A DNA stretch of 64,000 nucleotides from assembly GCF_024166365.1 (NCBI RefSeq), contig NC_064824.1, positions 41,578,608-41,642,607 on the forward strand, written 5' to 3'. Made by a program: the position numbers and the translations under genes. The notes beneath the pieces are model-generated. The model was not told the DNA's origin. It made no database searches and saw only the letters and a list, made by a program, of their open reading frames with translations. Shown here one piece after another: positions 11,191 through 22,715 of the stretch. Each line of letters opens with the position of its first letter. The first letter of the stretch is position 1. This DNA is from Elephas maximus indicus. Taxonomy: Eukaryota > Chordata > Mammalia > Proboscidea > Elephantidae.

Positions 11191-11640
11191 CCTCTACAAT
11201 GAAATAATGAAATAAAATATGTAGGACAATTCTTAACCTAGATTGTACAAGATACTCAACATTGAGATATAAAGTTCCTGGAATTCTTTCCTACTTGTTA
11301 TCCTCCACTTTTTAGCATGTCAATTGGAAGTTAGAAGAGTTTCAGCTTGGAAGTCAGAAACCTGGATTAAAAAATGGTTAGTTGCTCTGCAAATGTAAAT
11401 TATTACCATAAGCAGCAAATTTTACTCAGAGCAGAATGATCTTAAGAAAATTCTTTGTGCATGCCTGACGTGCCCATGAAGGGGAGGAGGATTGAAAGAT
11501 GAAGAAATTGTTAGAGATAAACCCGTATGTTTCAGTTTTGTTCAGACTGGTTCCCATTTGAGAATCTCGTGGCATGTACCAGTGGGGTGATGTGACCAGT
11601 AGTAGGTTTCCTGTAGGCTAGTTAAACAAATGGCTAGTGG
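11191..11640. other. No gene or clear repeat recognised
   Basis: Moderately AT-rich sequence between a MIR and the 3' end of RTE copy 3. No frame or transposon motif stands out. Confidence 0.4.
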
Positions 11641-12556
11641 TTTGTTGTTGTTATTGTTAGGTGCCTTCGAGTTGGTTCTGACTCCTAGGGACCCCTCTGT
11701 ACAACAGAAGGAAATACTGTCAAGTCCTGCACCATCCTCACAATCATTGTTAAGCTTGAGCTCATTGTTGCAGCCACTGTGTCAATTCACCTTATTGAGG
11801 TCTTCCTCTTTTTTGCTGACCCTCTACCAAGCACGATGTCCTTCTCCAGGGACTGGTCCTTCCTGATAATATGTCCAAAGTATGTGTGACCAAATCTCAC
11901 CATCACTGCTTCTAAGGAACATCCTGGCTGTACTTCTTCCAAGACAGATCTGTTCTTTCTTCTGGCAGTCCATGGTGTATTCAGTATTCTTCACCAACAC
12001 CATAATTCAAACTCATCAATTCTTCTTCAGTCTTATTCATTGTCCAGCTTTCGCATGCCTATGAGGCAATTGAAAATATTATGGCTTGGGTAAGGTGCAC
12101 CTTAGTCTTCAAGGTAACATCTTTGCTTTTTTAACACCTTAAAGGGTCTTTAGCAGCAGATTTGCCCGATGCAATATGTTGTTTAATTTCTTGACTCCTG
12201 CTTCAATGGGTGTTGATTGTGGATCCAAGTAAAATGAATTCCTTGACAACTTCAATCTTTCTCCGTTTATCATGGTGTTGCTTACTGGTCCAGTTGTGAG
12301 GGTTTTTGTTTTCTTTATGTTGAGGTGTAATCCATATCGAAGGCTATAATCTTTGATCTTCATCAGTAAGTGTTTCAAGTCCTCTTTACTTTCAGCAAGT
12401 GAGGTTGAGTCATCTGCATATTGCAGGCTGTTTATGAGTCTTCTTGCAATCCTGATACTGTGTTTTTCTTCATACAGTCCAGCTTCTTGGTTAATTTTCT
12501 CAGCCTACAGATTGAATAAATATGGTGAAAGGATACAACCCTAACACACACTTTTC
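11641..12556 (-). mobile_element. RTE LINE copy 3, RT C-terminal half to 3' end
   Basis: On the minus strand the element starts just before the YADD region and runs to its 3' end at 11641, which shows a GTT-rich (CAA on the sense strand) tail. The minus frame 12378-12139 carries KHLLMKIKDYSLRYGLHLNI, shared with the other copies. Immediately upstream on the sense strand the RTE is replaced by a 127-base non-RTE block (12557-12683). The same junction occurs at 61.6 kb. Confidence 0.85.
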
Positions 12557-12683
12557 CTGATTTTAAACTATTCTTCTAGTTATTCAGTTACTATCTGTGT
12601 CTGCTCTTTGTCTGTCATCTCTGAGAAAATTATTGAATTCTCTTAGTCTTCTTTCTAAAATAGTTATTGTATTTGTTAATGCG
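12557..12683 (-). other. Non-RTE block fused to RTE, shared with the 61.5-kb locus
   Basis: The reverse complement includes gaataactagaagaatagtt and agactaagagaattcaat, which match 61533-61632 through the RTE boundary, apart from about 15 extra bases here. The 61.5-kb copy extends into a recognisable antisense MIR, so this block is probably MIR-derived. It is bounded on the other side by another RTE piece. Confidence 0.65.
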
Positions 12684-13016
12684 TCTTCCTCCAATCCTGA
12701 TGCTTCTTTCTTCTTCAGCTTCTTGGATTATTTGTTTAGCATACAGATTGAAGAATTTTGGTGAAAGGGTACAACCCTGACTCATACCATTCCTGATTTT
12801 AAACCACTCAGTATCTCATTGTTCTTTTCAAATGACTGTCTTTTGGTCTGTGTACAGGTTTTCCATGAGCATGATTCAGTATTCTGGAACTCCCATCCTT
12901 CAGAATGTTGTCCATAATTTGTTATGATCCACAGAGTCAAATGCCTTTGTGTAGTCAATAAAACAAAAGTAAACGTCTTTCTGGTATTCTCTGCTTTCAG
13001 CCAGAATCCATCTGAT
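12684..13016 (-). mobile_element. RTE LINE copy 3b, RT fragment
   Basis: A same-strand RTE segment around and upstream of RT motif A. About 115 bases (12684-12800) repeat RTE sequence already present at 12440-12556, so this is a separate copy or a duplicated piece rather than a simple continuation. Both ends are truncated and there is no 3' tail. Confidence 0.8.
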
Positions 13017-13260
13017 TTAGAGTGACTTTATTTAGTTACAAGAATCTCACACATAACAATAAGTATCAATATTATGATAATTGTTTAATGAACTGTCAAT
13101 GTACTAATTTATATATATCATCAGTTGTCGTTCAGTTGAAGCAGGTACCATTGTTCATTTGATTATAAGTGCTTGTATTAAGTTATCAATATCTTAAGAG
13201 TAAAAACCACGACTGTGTAGCTTGATACAGATGCAAACAGAAGTCTAAGCATTTTTAATT
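13017..13260. other. No feature recognised
   Basis: Short AT-rich interval between an RTE fragment and a MIR; nothing distinctive seen. Confidence 0.4.
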
Positions 13261-13262
13261 GG

Positions 13263-13515
13263 TGGCAGCATCATGTAATGGTCAAGATCATGGGCTCTGG
13301 AGCTAAAATGCTTGGTTCAAATCTTGGTTCATGATTTGCTAGATGTGCAACCTTAGGAAAGTTACTAAACCTCTCTGTGCCTTAGTTTATTCATCTCTAA
13401 AATGATGCTATTGAAAGTACGTAACACATTGAGCCAATATGAGGATTAAACAAGTTAATATTTGTAAAGTCCTTAGAACAGAGCCCAGTTCGCAGAAAGT
13501 GTCACGTAAATATTA
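13263..13515 (+). mobile_element. MIR SINE, nearly full length
   Basis: It runs from the tRNA-like head (gtaatggtcaagatcatggg) through cttaggaaagttactaaacc to cagttcgcagaaagtgtcac. It is interrupted at its 3' end by the SINE at 13516. Confidence 0.85.
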
Positions 13516-13717
13516 AAACCAGTTGCCATCAAGTTGATTCCAACTTATGGCAACTTCATATGTATTAGAGTACAATGTGCTTTATAGGGTTTTCGGTGGC
13601 TGATTTTTTGAAGTAGGTTGCCAAACCTTTCCTCCTAGGTGCCTCTAGGTAGACTTGAGCTTCCAACCTTTGGTTAGCAGCTGAGCAGGTTAAACATTTG
13701 TACCACCCATGGACTCC
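13516..13717 (-). mobile_element. Afrotherian SINE, older long subfamily
   Basis: Tail module first on the plus strand (gccatcaagttgattccaac), then a tttttgaagtaggttgccaa body, then the reverse-complement B box (gcttccaacctttggtt) and head. It inserted into the end of a MIR. Confidence 0.85.
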
Positions 13718-14890
13718 ATGTAGGTATTACATAAATAATTGTCCTTAATATTTATACTTTGGAAATGAGAGAATTGGATCTAACTTAAATAGCTTAGAGA
13801 CCTTCATAACTAGGCCATGATAGAACAAGATGTAGAACATTTACCACAGAAAAGGAAAATATATATTCAAATACTTATGAAAGTATATAGATACATTAAA
13901 AATTGAGTTTTATGTGCAAAGTTGAGAATTACATAAAAGTTTTTAAGGTGACTGGAAAGTTCTATCATATTTTGGTATATATTTGCATGTACAAGGATAA
14001 GAAAATTTAAAGTTGCACAAAGTAGTTACTGGAAATAATGATTTTAATTAAGCTGGTACCAAAATTTGGCAAACATGGTACTGTTTTTGCAACTTAGAAC
14101 CAAATTAAATTACCTGGTTACCATTGTCAAGTTGGAAAAACTTACATGAAGTAAACACAATTGAGAATGTCAGAGAAATGTGTTGTAAAATTGAATTCTA
14201 GCATCAAAAATGGTTTACAGTAGTGGGTGAGGCACAGAAAAGACTTTAGAGAAATGTCAAAAGTGAAATGCCTGCCCCTGACTTGCTAGTGATGAGTTAG
14301 GAATGAAGTACTGAATACCTGAATCACATTAAGCACAGGACAGGACCATTTAAAGCAAGTGGTGGAATAATTGTTTGAAGCAAATTTATGCATAGGATGA
14401 GTAGTCCAAAAAGGGGGAAAAAAGTGTGTTTTCACTGTTTTTGCACAGGTAGAAAAGGAGGCAAAGAAACAAGCACATTTGTTTTGAATATTAGTTGAAA
14501 AAGTAAATGTCAGTACCTATAAATAAATTGTTATATAACTCGTTTATAAGAGATACTTGCTCATCAGCTAGGTGTTAGTTATGCTCCCTATGCCAGTATT
14601 ATTAACTGCTTCCTCTCTATTTTAGCTTCACCTTTTCTCCCCCAGTTGATTATTTACAAAGTGCATTCCTTCAATTTGCTTATACAGCACATATATAAAT
14701 CAATCAACCAACCAACCAAACTTGGGTGTGTAGTAGGTAGGAATGGCAGGTCACAAATTGAGGTTTATAAAGATTTTTCATTTTACTTTTCTTTAATTAA
14801 ACTTATTTTCTCTTTTGAGTTTCCTTTTATCATGTGGTGAAAATTAAATCTCTATCAAATACAGTCTCTCATCCCCAAGCTCAATCCTTA
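13718..14890. other. No gene or clear repeat recognised
   Basis: About 1.2 kb of AT-rich sequence without exon-like frames or recognisable transposon sequence. The 64-codon ORF at 14646-14840 has no protein-like composition. Confidence 0.4.
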
Positions 14891-14901
14891 AGAAAGAATT
14901 A

Positions 14902-15079
14902 AAATCCAAACCAAACTTACTGGCGTCAAGTCGATCCCGACTCATAGTGACCCTATAGGACAGAGTAGAACTGCCCCATAGGGTTTCCAAGGAGCAGCTG
15001 GTGGACTCGAACAGCTGACCTTTTGAATGGCAGCCATAGCCACTGCATAGCCATAGCCACTGCACCACCAGGGCTCCTG
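14902..15079 (-). mobile_element. Afrotherian SINE with internal 17-bp duplication and TSD
   Basis: A young-looking copy: gaccctataggacagagtag and tccaaggagcagctggtgga are near consensus. The A-box side is odd: the unit at 15032-15048 (agccatagccactgcat) is tandemly repeated at 15049-15065, while the usual tRNA-arm sequence there is reduced. Flanks agaaagaatta (14891-14901) and agaaaggatta (15080-15090) form an 11-bp target duplication. Confidence 0.9.
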
Positions 15080-15090
15080 AGAAAGGATTA

Positions 15091-16090
15091 CTAAATGTTA
15101 GAACTATATGGGCAAGAGATAGGTAGGGCTGTGGTGGGACAAAAGGAATCTGGTCTTCAGCATCCATCCACACTGTCACCTGTTGTGACTTTGATTATGT
15201 CACCCATTGAAACTTAGGTGATGCCATGAAACCTCTGTTCATAAGCACATGCATGTTACTGCTATTTATTGCACACTTAAGGCCACTCTTTCCAGGTCAG
15301 CTGTCTCTCTCAGGAGAGCTGTGCTCTTATCTGGTTGATGGTAAACCTTTACCTGCTTCTACTCTGGGAGTTTTGAAAACTTGCTTCAGCTAAGGTCTTT
15401 CTGTCTAGATGTTCTTTGAAGCCATGTCCATGCTACTACCCCTTACAGTGCCTGGTAATGGGGAGCTCTGGATCTTTCTTGCTCCCTGGGCTTTGTCTAG
15501 AGTTTGTGGCACAGGTCTGTTTTCTCTCAGACATCCCAACCCTATCCAAGGATTCTATCATCCATACCTCCCTCTTTCCTCCTCCCTCAGCCTATAGATT
15601 TCTTTGTATTTTGGGGTAAAGCCTTCTCTTATTCTTTAAGAATTATTCCAAGTCTTTTCTTTGAGGTGTAAACCTTAGGCCACAAGTACTTCAGTGCTTA
15701 GTGTTTTGGAACACAATAAGCTCAGGTTTTCTTGTAATTCAAAATCCCTTTTAAAACTCAAGGTATTTTCTACTTCTGATTTATCAGCCCTCTCCCAAGA
15801 CAACGGATGCCTCATGGCCTGGCAGACAAGGGAAAGGTCATTGAATAACAGGAGATACCAGGAAAGGCACATTATTTAATATTAAAAGTGTATCAAACTA
15901 TTTGTAAATTGGCTAATCATAACATTTCTGGACTTTGTTATAGCCAACTTCTTAATATTTCCTGTATATAATTTCCAGTTTTTTATGTCTCAACATAAAT
16001 CCTCTTTCATGACTTTTGCCTTTATTCCTGTGCCTCTCTTTGTCTTAAACTACCTTCTTCCTCCTCTTTGCTGCATAATTCCACACCTAC
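15091..16090. other. No gene or clear repeat recognised
   Basis: One kilobase of mixed composition. Overlapping plus-strand ORFs at 15409-15619 look like chance; no splice-flanked exon or transposon is recognised. Confidence 0.4.
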
Positions 16091-16092
16091 AC

Positions 16093-16325
16093 AGGACAGC
16101 ACAATGGAAAGGAGTGTTGTTTCTGGGGTCAGAACTCGTAGGTTCAGCTTGACCACTTATTCCATGTGATGTGTTGGATAAACTACTTAATCCTACTTTG
16201 ACCCAGTTTTTTCATCTGCAAAATGGAAATAGTGATGGTTTATCACGAGGATTAAATAAAATAATATGTATAAAGCATTTAAAATGATATATGGTGAATA
16301 GTAAACATCCATAAATGTTGGCTAA
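16093..16325 (+). mobile_element. MIR SINE
   Basis: MIR order is clear: head near acaatggaaaggagtgttgt, then gaccacttattcc, then tttttcatctgcaaaatgg, then cacgaggattaaataaa, and an end resembling ccataaatgttggc. Confidence 0.8.
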
Positions 16326-16329
16326 ATTT

Positions 16330-16460
16330 ACTCGTCTTTTAAAACTCAGTCTGTGCCATTGCTTCCACTGGCCTTTCTAAATGGCTCTGGCTTGGGCCCT
16401 GTACTGTTCCTCTGAAGTCCCTCATGTTCCATTTCATATTACTCCAATTGTACTGCCCAC
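16330..16460 (+). mobile_element. Possible L2 LINE 3' fragment
   Basis: cttttaaaactcagtctgtg followed by ccactggcctttctaaatgg resembles the L2 segment that normally reads aactcagctcaaatgtcacc then aagcctttcc. The match is short and eroded. Confidence 0.35.
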
Positions 16461-17140
16461 AGTAGTCATTATAGGAGGGGCTATACTTCAGCCCCTAAGG
16501 GAAGAGAAAGAAGGGGCCAGAGGCATGGATTGGAAGAGGTTAGAGGGGCATTATCTCAGAGGAAACTAGGCTTCTACACTTTGGGGAGTAACCTCTTGCC
16601 ATATTATCTTTGTTTTGGTTATTGTTAAAAGTGTCTCAGTATCTTTCTCCAACCCTACATAATATTATAACCCACCTCCCCCTTCCTCTATGATAGCACA
16701 CCAGCAGGAGTGGTGGGGAAAAAGTTGGAAGGAAATAAGAAAAAAACAATATTTGTATGAAACTATTTGTAGAACTTTTTTATTTTCCAAATTAAAAAAA
16801 AAAATTAATGGAGACAGAATGACAATGGCAAGATCACAGAGGTAGTTTAATCATGACTTGGTTCATAAGACTTCTATCATCTGGGTTTCTAATAAATGTA
16901 ATTCTGCTTCTCATGGGAGGGTGCCTTCCCTGAGGAATAACATCATAAGTGATATCTGAACATTGATAACGGAGAAGGTTTTGGTTCTAGAAATTAGATC
17001 CTGGATTCTGTCATTGCTCCGCAGGACCTTCCTGGATTGCTTGGGTTATAATTGCAGTTTCTGAAAGCCTTAATATTGCACTTATTTCGACTTGAATCTT
17101 ATTCCAATATTTCAAGTTTGTTACCACAGATATAGTTTTT
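16461..17140. other. No gene or clear repeat recognised
   Basis: Contains an A run at 16794-16804 and otherwise unassigned sequence. Confidence 0.4.
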
Positions 17141-17143
17141 ATC

Positions 17144-17475
17144 TTAAAGCAAATCCTTCACTTTCTTTGCCCAGAGTTCTAGGGACTGGATATCATCTAG
17201 ACTTTGGGTAACATCTTCCAGATTTGGTTTAAGCTGATTATATATTGCTGAACAATCAGATTTTCTGCCCTCAGTGGCACAAAACCAAGTGATGACAGAG
17301 CTGGCTTCTGGCCGCCAGCAACGTGATGACACTGCCTGAGTCTTTCACAGCCTTGATTTGATCTTGGGTATTCTCAAATGGCTGTACCGCCTTAAAGAGT
17401 GGAGAAGGGAGTCTCCTTCCTGATGTGACACAAGGGCATGGAAGCTCATCTGTGTCACTGCCATGACTGACATCT
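17144..17475 (-). pseudogene. Possible decayed coding remnant of unknown family
   Basis: On the minus strand, about 62 codons (17332-17144) read through NQLKPNLEDVTQSLDDIQSL and end in KKVKDLL followed by a stop. The composition is hydrophilic and helical like a real coiled C-terminus. Upstream, two other frames continue in a protein-like way (HALVSHQEGDSLLHSL, then AVQPFENTQDQIKAVKDSG), so a single ancestral frame with two shifts and a stop is plausible. I do not recognise the parent gene. No polyA tail or target duplication is visible, so a processed origin is not shown. It could also be chance. Confidence 0.3.
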
Positions 17476-17906
17476 CCGTTTGCTTTATTCTTTTACACCG
17501 AATCTACCTTTTTGCATTCTTTTTGCACAACTGCACTTTTCAGAATGTCTTAAACAAGCTGCTTAAAGAAATGGACGTGCCAGTGGAGGGCATTTTCTGT
17601 GTGGATGTATAGGCAGAACTTGGCGTACCTGTTTAGGAAATAGCAAACCTAAACTGTGGGAACTCTTGAGCCATGGTTTCGTTTTTCTTGTTTCAATGTC
17701 CCACGCAAGTTCTCCTGTGTCTCGGTTTGCTAGTATGTCATCTTTTGGGTTGCCATTATTGTTGGGCCCACATACCAATGCAAGATAGCAATTACTACAA
17801 TTTGATTTTATTCTTTAACCTACCATAATGGGGACTACCTGTGGAAGCATAAATGTGTACTTAGGACACACAACCAACTTTATTTTATGTCTCCATAAAT
17901 GAATGC

Positions 17907-18135
17907 GAAGGAGCCTTGGTGGCACAGGGGTTAAGCACTGGGCTGATAATTGAAAGGTTGATGGTTTGAATCCATCCAGAAGCTCTGTAGGAGAAAAAAC
18001 CTGGCAACCTACTCCTGTAAAGATTATAGCCTAGAAACCCTATAAGGCAGTTCTACCCTGTCACATTTTGTCGCTAGTCAAAAACCAATTTGACGGCACC
18101 TATATCAACTCAACGGCACTGGGTGGGGTTTTTGT
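17907..18135 (+). mobile_element. Afrotherian SINE, long subfamily
   Basis: Head gagccttggtggcacagggg, B box gatggtttgaatcc, body ggcaacctactcctgtaaag. The tail is disturbed: tttgacggcacctatatcaa looks like a partial duplication of the gacggca tail module. Confidence 0.85.
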
Positions 18136-18690
18136 ATAAACAATGTAACAACCTGAATGTAGAATGCTGAGGTAATCATCGTTACAGAATGGATTACTGG
18201 GATTGAGAAAATGAAAATCCAGAGAACACAGAGATTGAGGAAGTAAAAATCAAGTAAAGAGTTCATTTAGCTTTATTAAATGTACCCCAGGAATTAGACT
18301 AGAAAATGCAAGGGTTCTAGACCGGAAAATACAAGGAATACCAAGTATAAGAAAAAGCTCTTGACTTCAAGAGTTTCAGTATATTTGGGGAAACCCAGCA
18401 TAATGAAAGATAACTGATTATATAGAACGTGATGTACAAAGTATCAACTTAGTCCTAGAAGAAACCAATTCTGTAGATGTAAAAGATTTATTTCCAGAAA
18501 CCAATTCTGGAAATAAATGTGGCTTGAAGTGATCAGGAGGTGCTTGAAAAATATAGAACTAAACCGGGCTATGAAGAGAGGGCAATAACCAGGTATTCTG
18601 GAAGCAGAAAGAAGGACTTTTCAGTAGGAAAGAGGTGTGAGCAAGATTACAGAGTAGGGAAGATTCAGGGTAAAGTGTGGAAAAACTGAA
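18136..18690. other. No gene or clear repeat recognised
   Basis: Unassigned sequence. A 14-bp direct repeat (accaattctggaaataaa near 18500; accaattctg near 18464) is the only local structure. Confidence 0.4.
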
Positions 18691-18691
18691 A

Positions 18692-19360
18692 GATTGTTGT
18701 TGTTATTGTTAGGTACCATTGAGTAGGTTCCAACTCATAGTGACCCTACACAAAACAAAACGAAACACTACCCAGTCCTGCGCAATCCTCACAATTATGG
18801 CTATGCTTGAACCCATTGTTGCGGCCACTGTGTCAATTCTTCTTGTTGAGGGTCTTCCTCTTTTTTGCCGACCGTCTACTTTACCAAGCATGATGTCCTT
18901 CTCCAGGGACTCATCCCTCCTGATAACATGTCCAAACTTTGTGAGATGTAGTCTTGCCATCCTTGCTTCTAAGAAGCATCCTGGTTGTACTTCTTCCAAG
19001 ACAGATTTGTTTGTTCTCTTGGCAGTCCATGGTGTAGTCAATATTCTTCTTCAATACCACAATCCAAAGACATCAGTTCTTCTTCGGTCTTCCTTATTCA
19101 TTGCCCAGCTTTCTCATGCATATGAAGCGATTGAAAACACTATGGCTTGAGTCGGGTGTGCCTTAGTCCTCAAGGTGACATCCTTGATTTTCAACACTTT
19201 AAAGAGATCTTTTGCAGCCCATTTGCCCAATGCAATGTGTCTTTTGATTTCTTGACTGCAGCTTCCATGGGTGTTGATTATGGATCCAAGTAAAATGAAA
19301 TCTTTGACAACCTCAATTGTTTCTCTGTTTATCATGATGTTGCTTATTGGCCTAGTTGAG
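18692..19360 (-). mobile_element. RTE LINE copy 4, C-terminal part and 3' end
   Basis: Minus-strand RTE with an intact 3' end at 18692 (GTT-rich microsatellite, then gttaggtaccattgagtagg). The frames 19398-19114 and 19041-18709 carry the RTE C-terminal segments (ISNIMINRE and IRRDESLEKDIMLGKVDGR). It is 5'-truncated at about 19360, where it meets RTE copy 5 head to head. The 110-codon frame over the C-terminus is better preserved than most here. Confidence 0.85.
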
Positions 19361-21962
19361 GCGTTACTGAGCTGAAATGGACTACTAGTATTTGTCATTT
19401 TGAATCAGACAATCGTATGGCCTACTATGCTGGGAATGACAACTTGAAGAGGAACGGCACTGCATTCCTCATCAAAAAGAACATTTCAAGATCTATCCTG
19501 AAGTACTACACTGTCAGTGATAGGATACTATCCATATGCCTACAAGGAATACCAGTTAATGCAACTATTCACATTTACACACCAGCCACTAAGGCCAAAG
19601 ATGAAGAAATTGAAGATTATTACCTACCTCTGCAGTCTGAAATTGAGCCAACATGCAATCAGGATGCATTGATAATTACTGGTGATTGGAATCAGAAAGT
19701 TAGGAAAAAGAAGAAGAATTAGTAGTTGGAAAATAAATACTGGTGACGGAAACAATGCCAGAAATCCCATGATAGAATTTTGCAAGGCCAACTACTTCTT
19801 TATTGCAAATATCTTTCTTAAACAACAAAAACAGTGACTATACACTTGGACCTCACCAGATGGAATGCACAGGAATCAAATCAAATTCCACATCTGTGGA
19901 AAGAGATGTTGCAAAAGTTCAATATCATTAGTCAGAACAATGCTGGGGTTGGCTGTGGAACATACCATTAATTGCTCATATGCAAGTTCAAGATGAAGCT
20001 AATGAAAATTAGACAAAGCCTATGAGAGCCAAAATATGACCTTGAGTATATCCCAACTGAATTTAGAGACCATCTCAAGAATATTTTTGATGCATTGAAC
20101 ACTAATGACTGAAGACCAGAGGACTTGTGGAATGACATCAAGGACATCATACATGAAGAAAACAAAAGGTCATTAAAAAGACAGTAAAGAAAGAAAACAC
20201 CAGCATGGATGTCAGAAGAGGCTCTGAAACATGCTTTTGAATGTCGAGTAGCTAAAGCAAATGAAAGAAATGATGAAGTAAAAGAGCTGAACAGAAATTT
20301 CAAAGGGCAGCTCGAGAAGACAAAGTAAATGTTATAATGACATGTGCAAGGACCTGGAGTTAGAAAACCAAAATGGAAAAACACACTCAGCATTTCTCAA
20401 GCTGAAAGAACTGAAGGAAAAATTCAAGCCTCAAGTTGCAATATTGAAGGATTCTACGGGGAAAATATTAAATGACATAAGAAGCATCAAAGACAGATGG
20501 AAGAAGTACACAGTCACTATGCCATAAAGAATTGGTTGACTTTCAACCATTTCAGTGGGTAATATATGATCAGGAACCTATGGTACTGAAGGAAAAGGTT
20601 CAAGCTGCACTGAAGGCATTGGCAAAAAACAAGTCTCCAGGAGCTGACAGAATACCAGCTGAGATGTTTCAACAAACTAATGCAGCACTGGAAGTGCTCA
20701 TTCATCTATGCCAAGAAATTTGGAAGACAGCTATCTGGCCTACAGACTGGAAGAGATCCATATTTATGACTATTCCAAAGAAAATGATCCAAATGAATGC
20801 AAAAGTTATCCATCAATATCATTAATATCATATGTAAGTAAAATTTTGCTAAAGATCCTTCAGAAGCGGCTGCAGCAGTACATCAACAGGGAACTGCCAG
20901 AAATTCAAGCTGGATTCAGAAGAGGATGTGTGGAACCATGAGTATCATTGCTGATGTCAGATGGATCCTGGCTGAAAACAGAGAATACCAGAAAGATGTT
21001 TACCTGTGTTTTATTGACAATGGTAAAGCATTCGGCTATGTGGATCATAACCAATTATGGATAACATTGCTAAGAATGGGAATTCCAGAACAGCTAATTG
21101 TGCTTATGAGGAACCTGTACAGAGATCAAGAGGCAGTCTTTCAAATGGAACAAGGGGATACTACATGGTTTAAAATCAGGAAAGGTATGCATCAGGTTTT
21201 ATTCTTTCATCATACTTATTCAGTCTGGACTATATGAAGAAAAACAGGGCATCGGGGTTGTAGGAAGACTCATTAACAACCTGCATTATGCAGATGACAC
21301 ACCTTTGGTTGCTGAAAGTGAAGAGGACTTGAAGCACTTGCTGATGAAGGTCAAAGACCACAGCCTTCAGTATGGATTACACCTCAATAGAAAGAAAATA
21401 AAAATCCTCACAACTGGACCAATAAGCAACACTATGATAAACAGAAAAAGATTGAAGTTGTCAAAGATTTCATTTTACTTGGGTCCACAATCAACGCCTA
21501 TGGAAGCAGTGGTCAAGAAATCAAACAAAGCATTGTATGGGGCAAATTTGCTGCAGAAGTACCCTTAAAGTGTTAAGCTGTCACCCTGAGGACTAAGGTG
21601 CACCTAACCCAAGCCATGGTATTTCAGTCATCTCATATGCATGTGAAAATGGACAATCTATAAGGAAGAATGAAGAAGAATGGATGCCTTTGAATTATGA
21701 TGTTGGTGAAGAATATTGAATATACCGTGGACTGCCAAAAGAACAAACAAATCTGCCTCTGAAGAAGTATAGGCACAATGCTCCTTAGAAGCAGGGATGG
21801 CGAGACTTCATCTCACATACTTTGGACCTGTTATTAGGAGGGACCAGTTCCTGGAGAAAGAGATCATACAAAGTAAAGCACCAGGTCAGCAAAAAAAAAT
21901 AAATAAAAAGGAAGATCCTGAACAAGGGGCATTGACTCAATGGCACTTAACAACAACAACAT
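19358..21962 (+). mobile_element. RTE LINE copy 5, endonuclease + RT, 5'-truncated
   Basis: This is the longest plus-strand RTE (about 2.6 kb). It begins inside the endonuclease (frame 19417-19722: MAYYAGNDNLKRNGTAF, later ITGDWNQKV, the conserved endonuclease GDWN). The linker and fingers follow (20342-20527), then the RT (20532-20825: KNKSPGADRIPAEMFQQ; 20926-21237: motif A CFIDNGKAFGYVDH) and HYADDTPL near 21283-21306. Several frameshifts and stops inactivate it. The 3'UTR is shortened: most of the last 150 bases are missing, although the final cttaacaacaacaac tail is present at 21947-21961. Confidence 0.9.
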
Positions 21963-22062
21963 AGTTGAACAGTATTAAGTCTGCATGTAAGGTTTCAGGA
22001 CTTCAGGAAATTGTTCCACTGTGTCCTGGCATTTAACTAATGAAAAAGTAAATTCCATGAAG

Positions 22063-22260
22063 GGGTCCCTGGGTGGTGTAAATAGCTAATGCACTCTTCT
22101 GCTAACTGACAGGTTGGAAGTTTGAGTCCATTCAGAGGCACCTCAGAAGAAGGTCCTGGCTATCTACGTCAGAAAAATCAGCCACTCAAAGTCATGTAGA
22201 GCATAGTTGTACTCTGAGGTCACCATGAATCGGAGTCATTCAATGGCAGTTGGTTTTAAA
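22063..22260 (+). mobile_element. Afrotherian SINE, old long subfamily
   Basis: Degraded head ggtccctgggtggtgtaaat, B box gaagtttgagtcc, body tatctacgtcagaaaaatca and tail gaatcggagtcattcaatgg. Confidence 0.8.
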
Positions 22261-22535
22261 CTATATGTGGCCAAGTAGTTTTGCCCATTTTGTTGGTGCC
22301 AGGAACAAATTGTTACACATTGCAGGTGTCCCCAAATAATTTGTCAAAGAAACAAGTGACTATTGTGTAAACATTTCTGATGCTAGCTTGGCTTTTATGC
22401 CTGTTCAGTGCCAAGAAAATTTTTTCATAATTCTTAAAGTTCAATGCTTAACCAGGCATTGAACTTGCTTATAGACTCATTGCTGTAACATAAATGTGCC
22501 TTTCTGTATGTAGATTCTGTTCTTCATTTCAAGAA

Positions 22536-22558
22536 AACATTCTTTTTTTTTTTTTTTC
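22536..22558. repeat. Poly-T run
   Basis: Homopolymer tract without an adjoining recognisable SINE; may be the A tail of an eroded minus-strand retroposon. Confidence 0.7.
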
Positions 22559-22599
22559 CTGTTAAAAATATCACAGTTAGATAAGCTTCTCCTTAAAAC

Positions 22600-22715
22600 A
22601 ATGGGGATGATAATAGTATCTACCACGGGTAGTTAAATGCGTTAATACATGCAAAGTATTACGCGGGCAGAGTAGGAACCATGTAAGTGTTGTCGTTGCT
22701 GTTTTTATTGTTGTT
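22600..22715 (+). mobile_element. MIR SINE, 3' part
   Basis: gataatagtatctaccacgg, gcgttaatacatgcaaagta and a later GTTGTTATT end follow MIR order. The head is missing. Confidence 0.6.
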
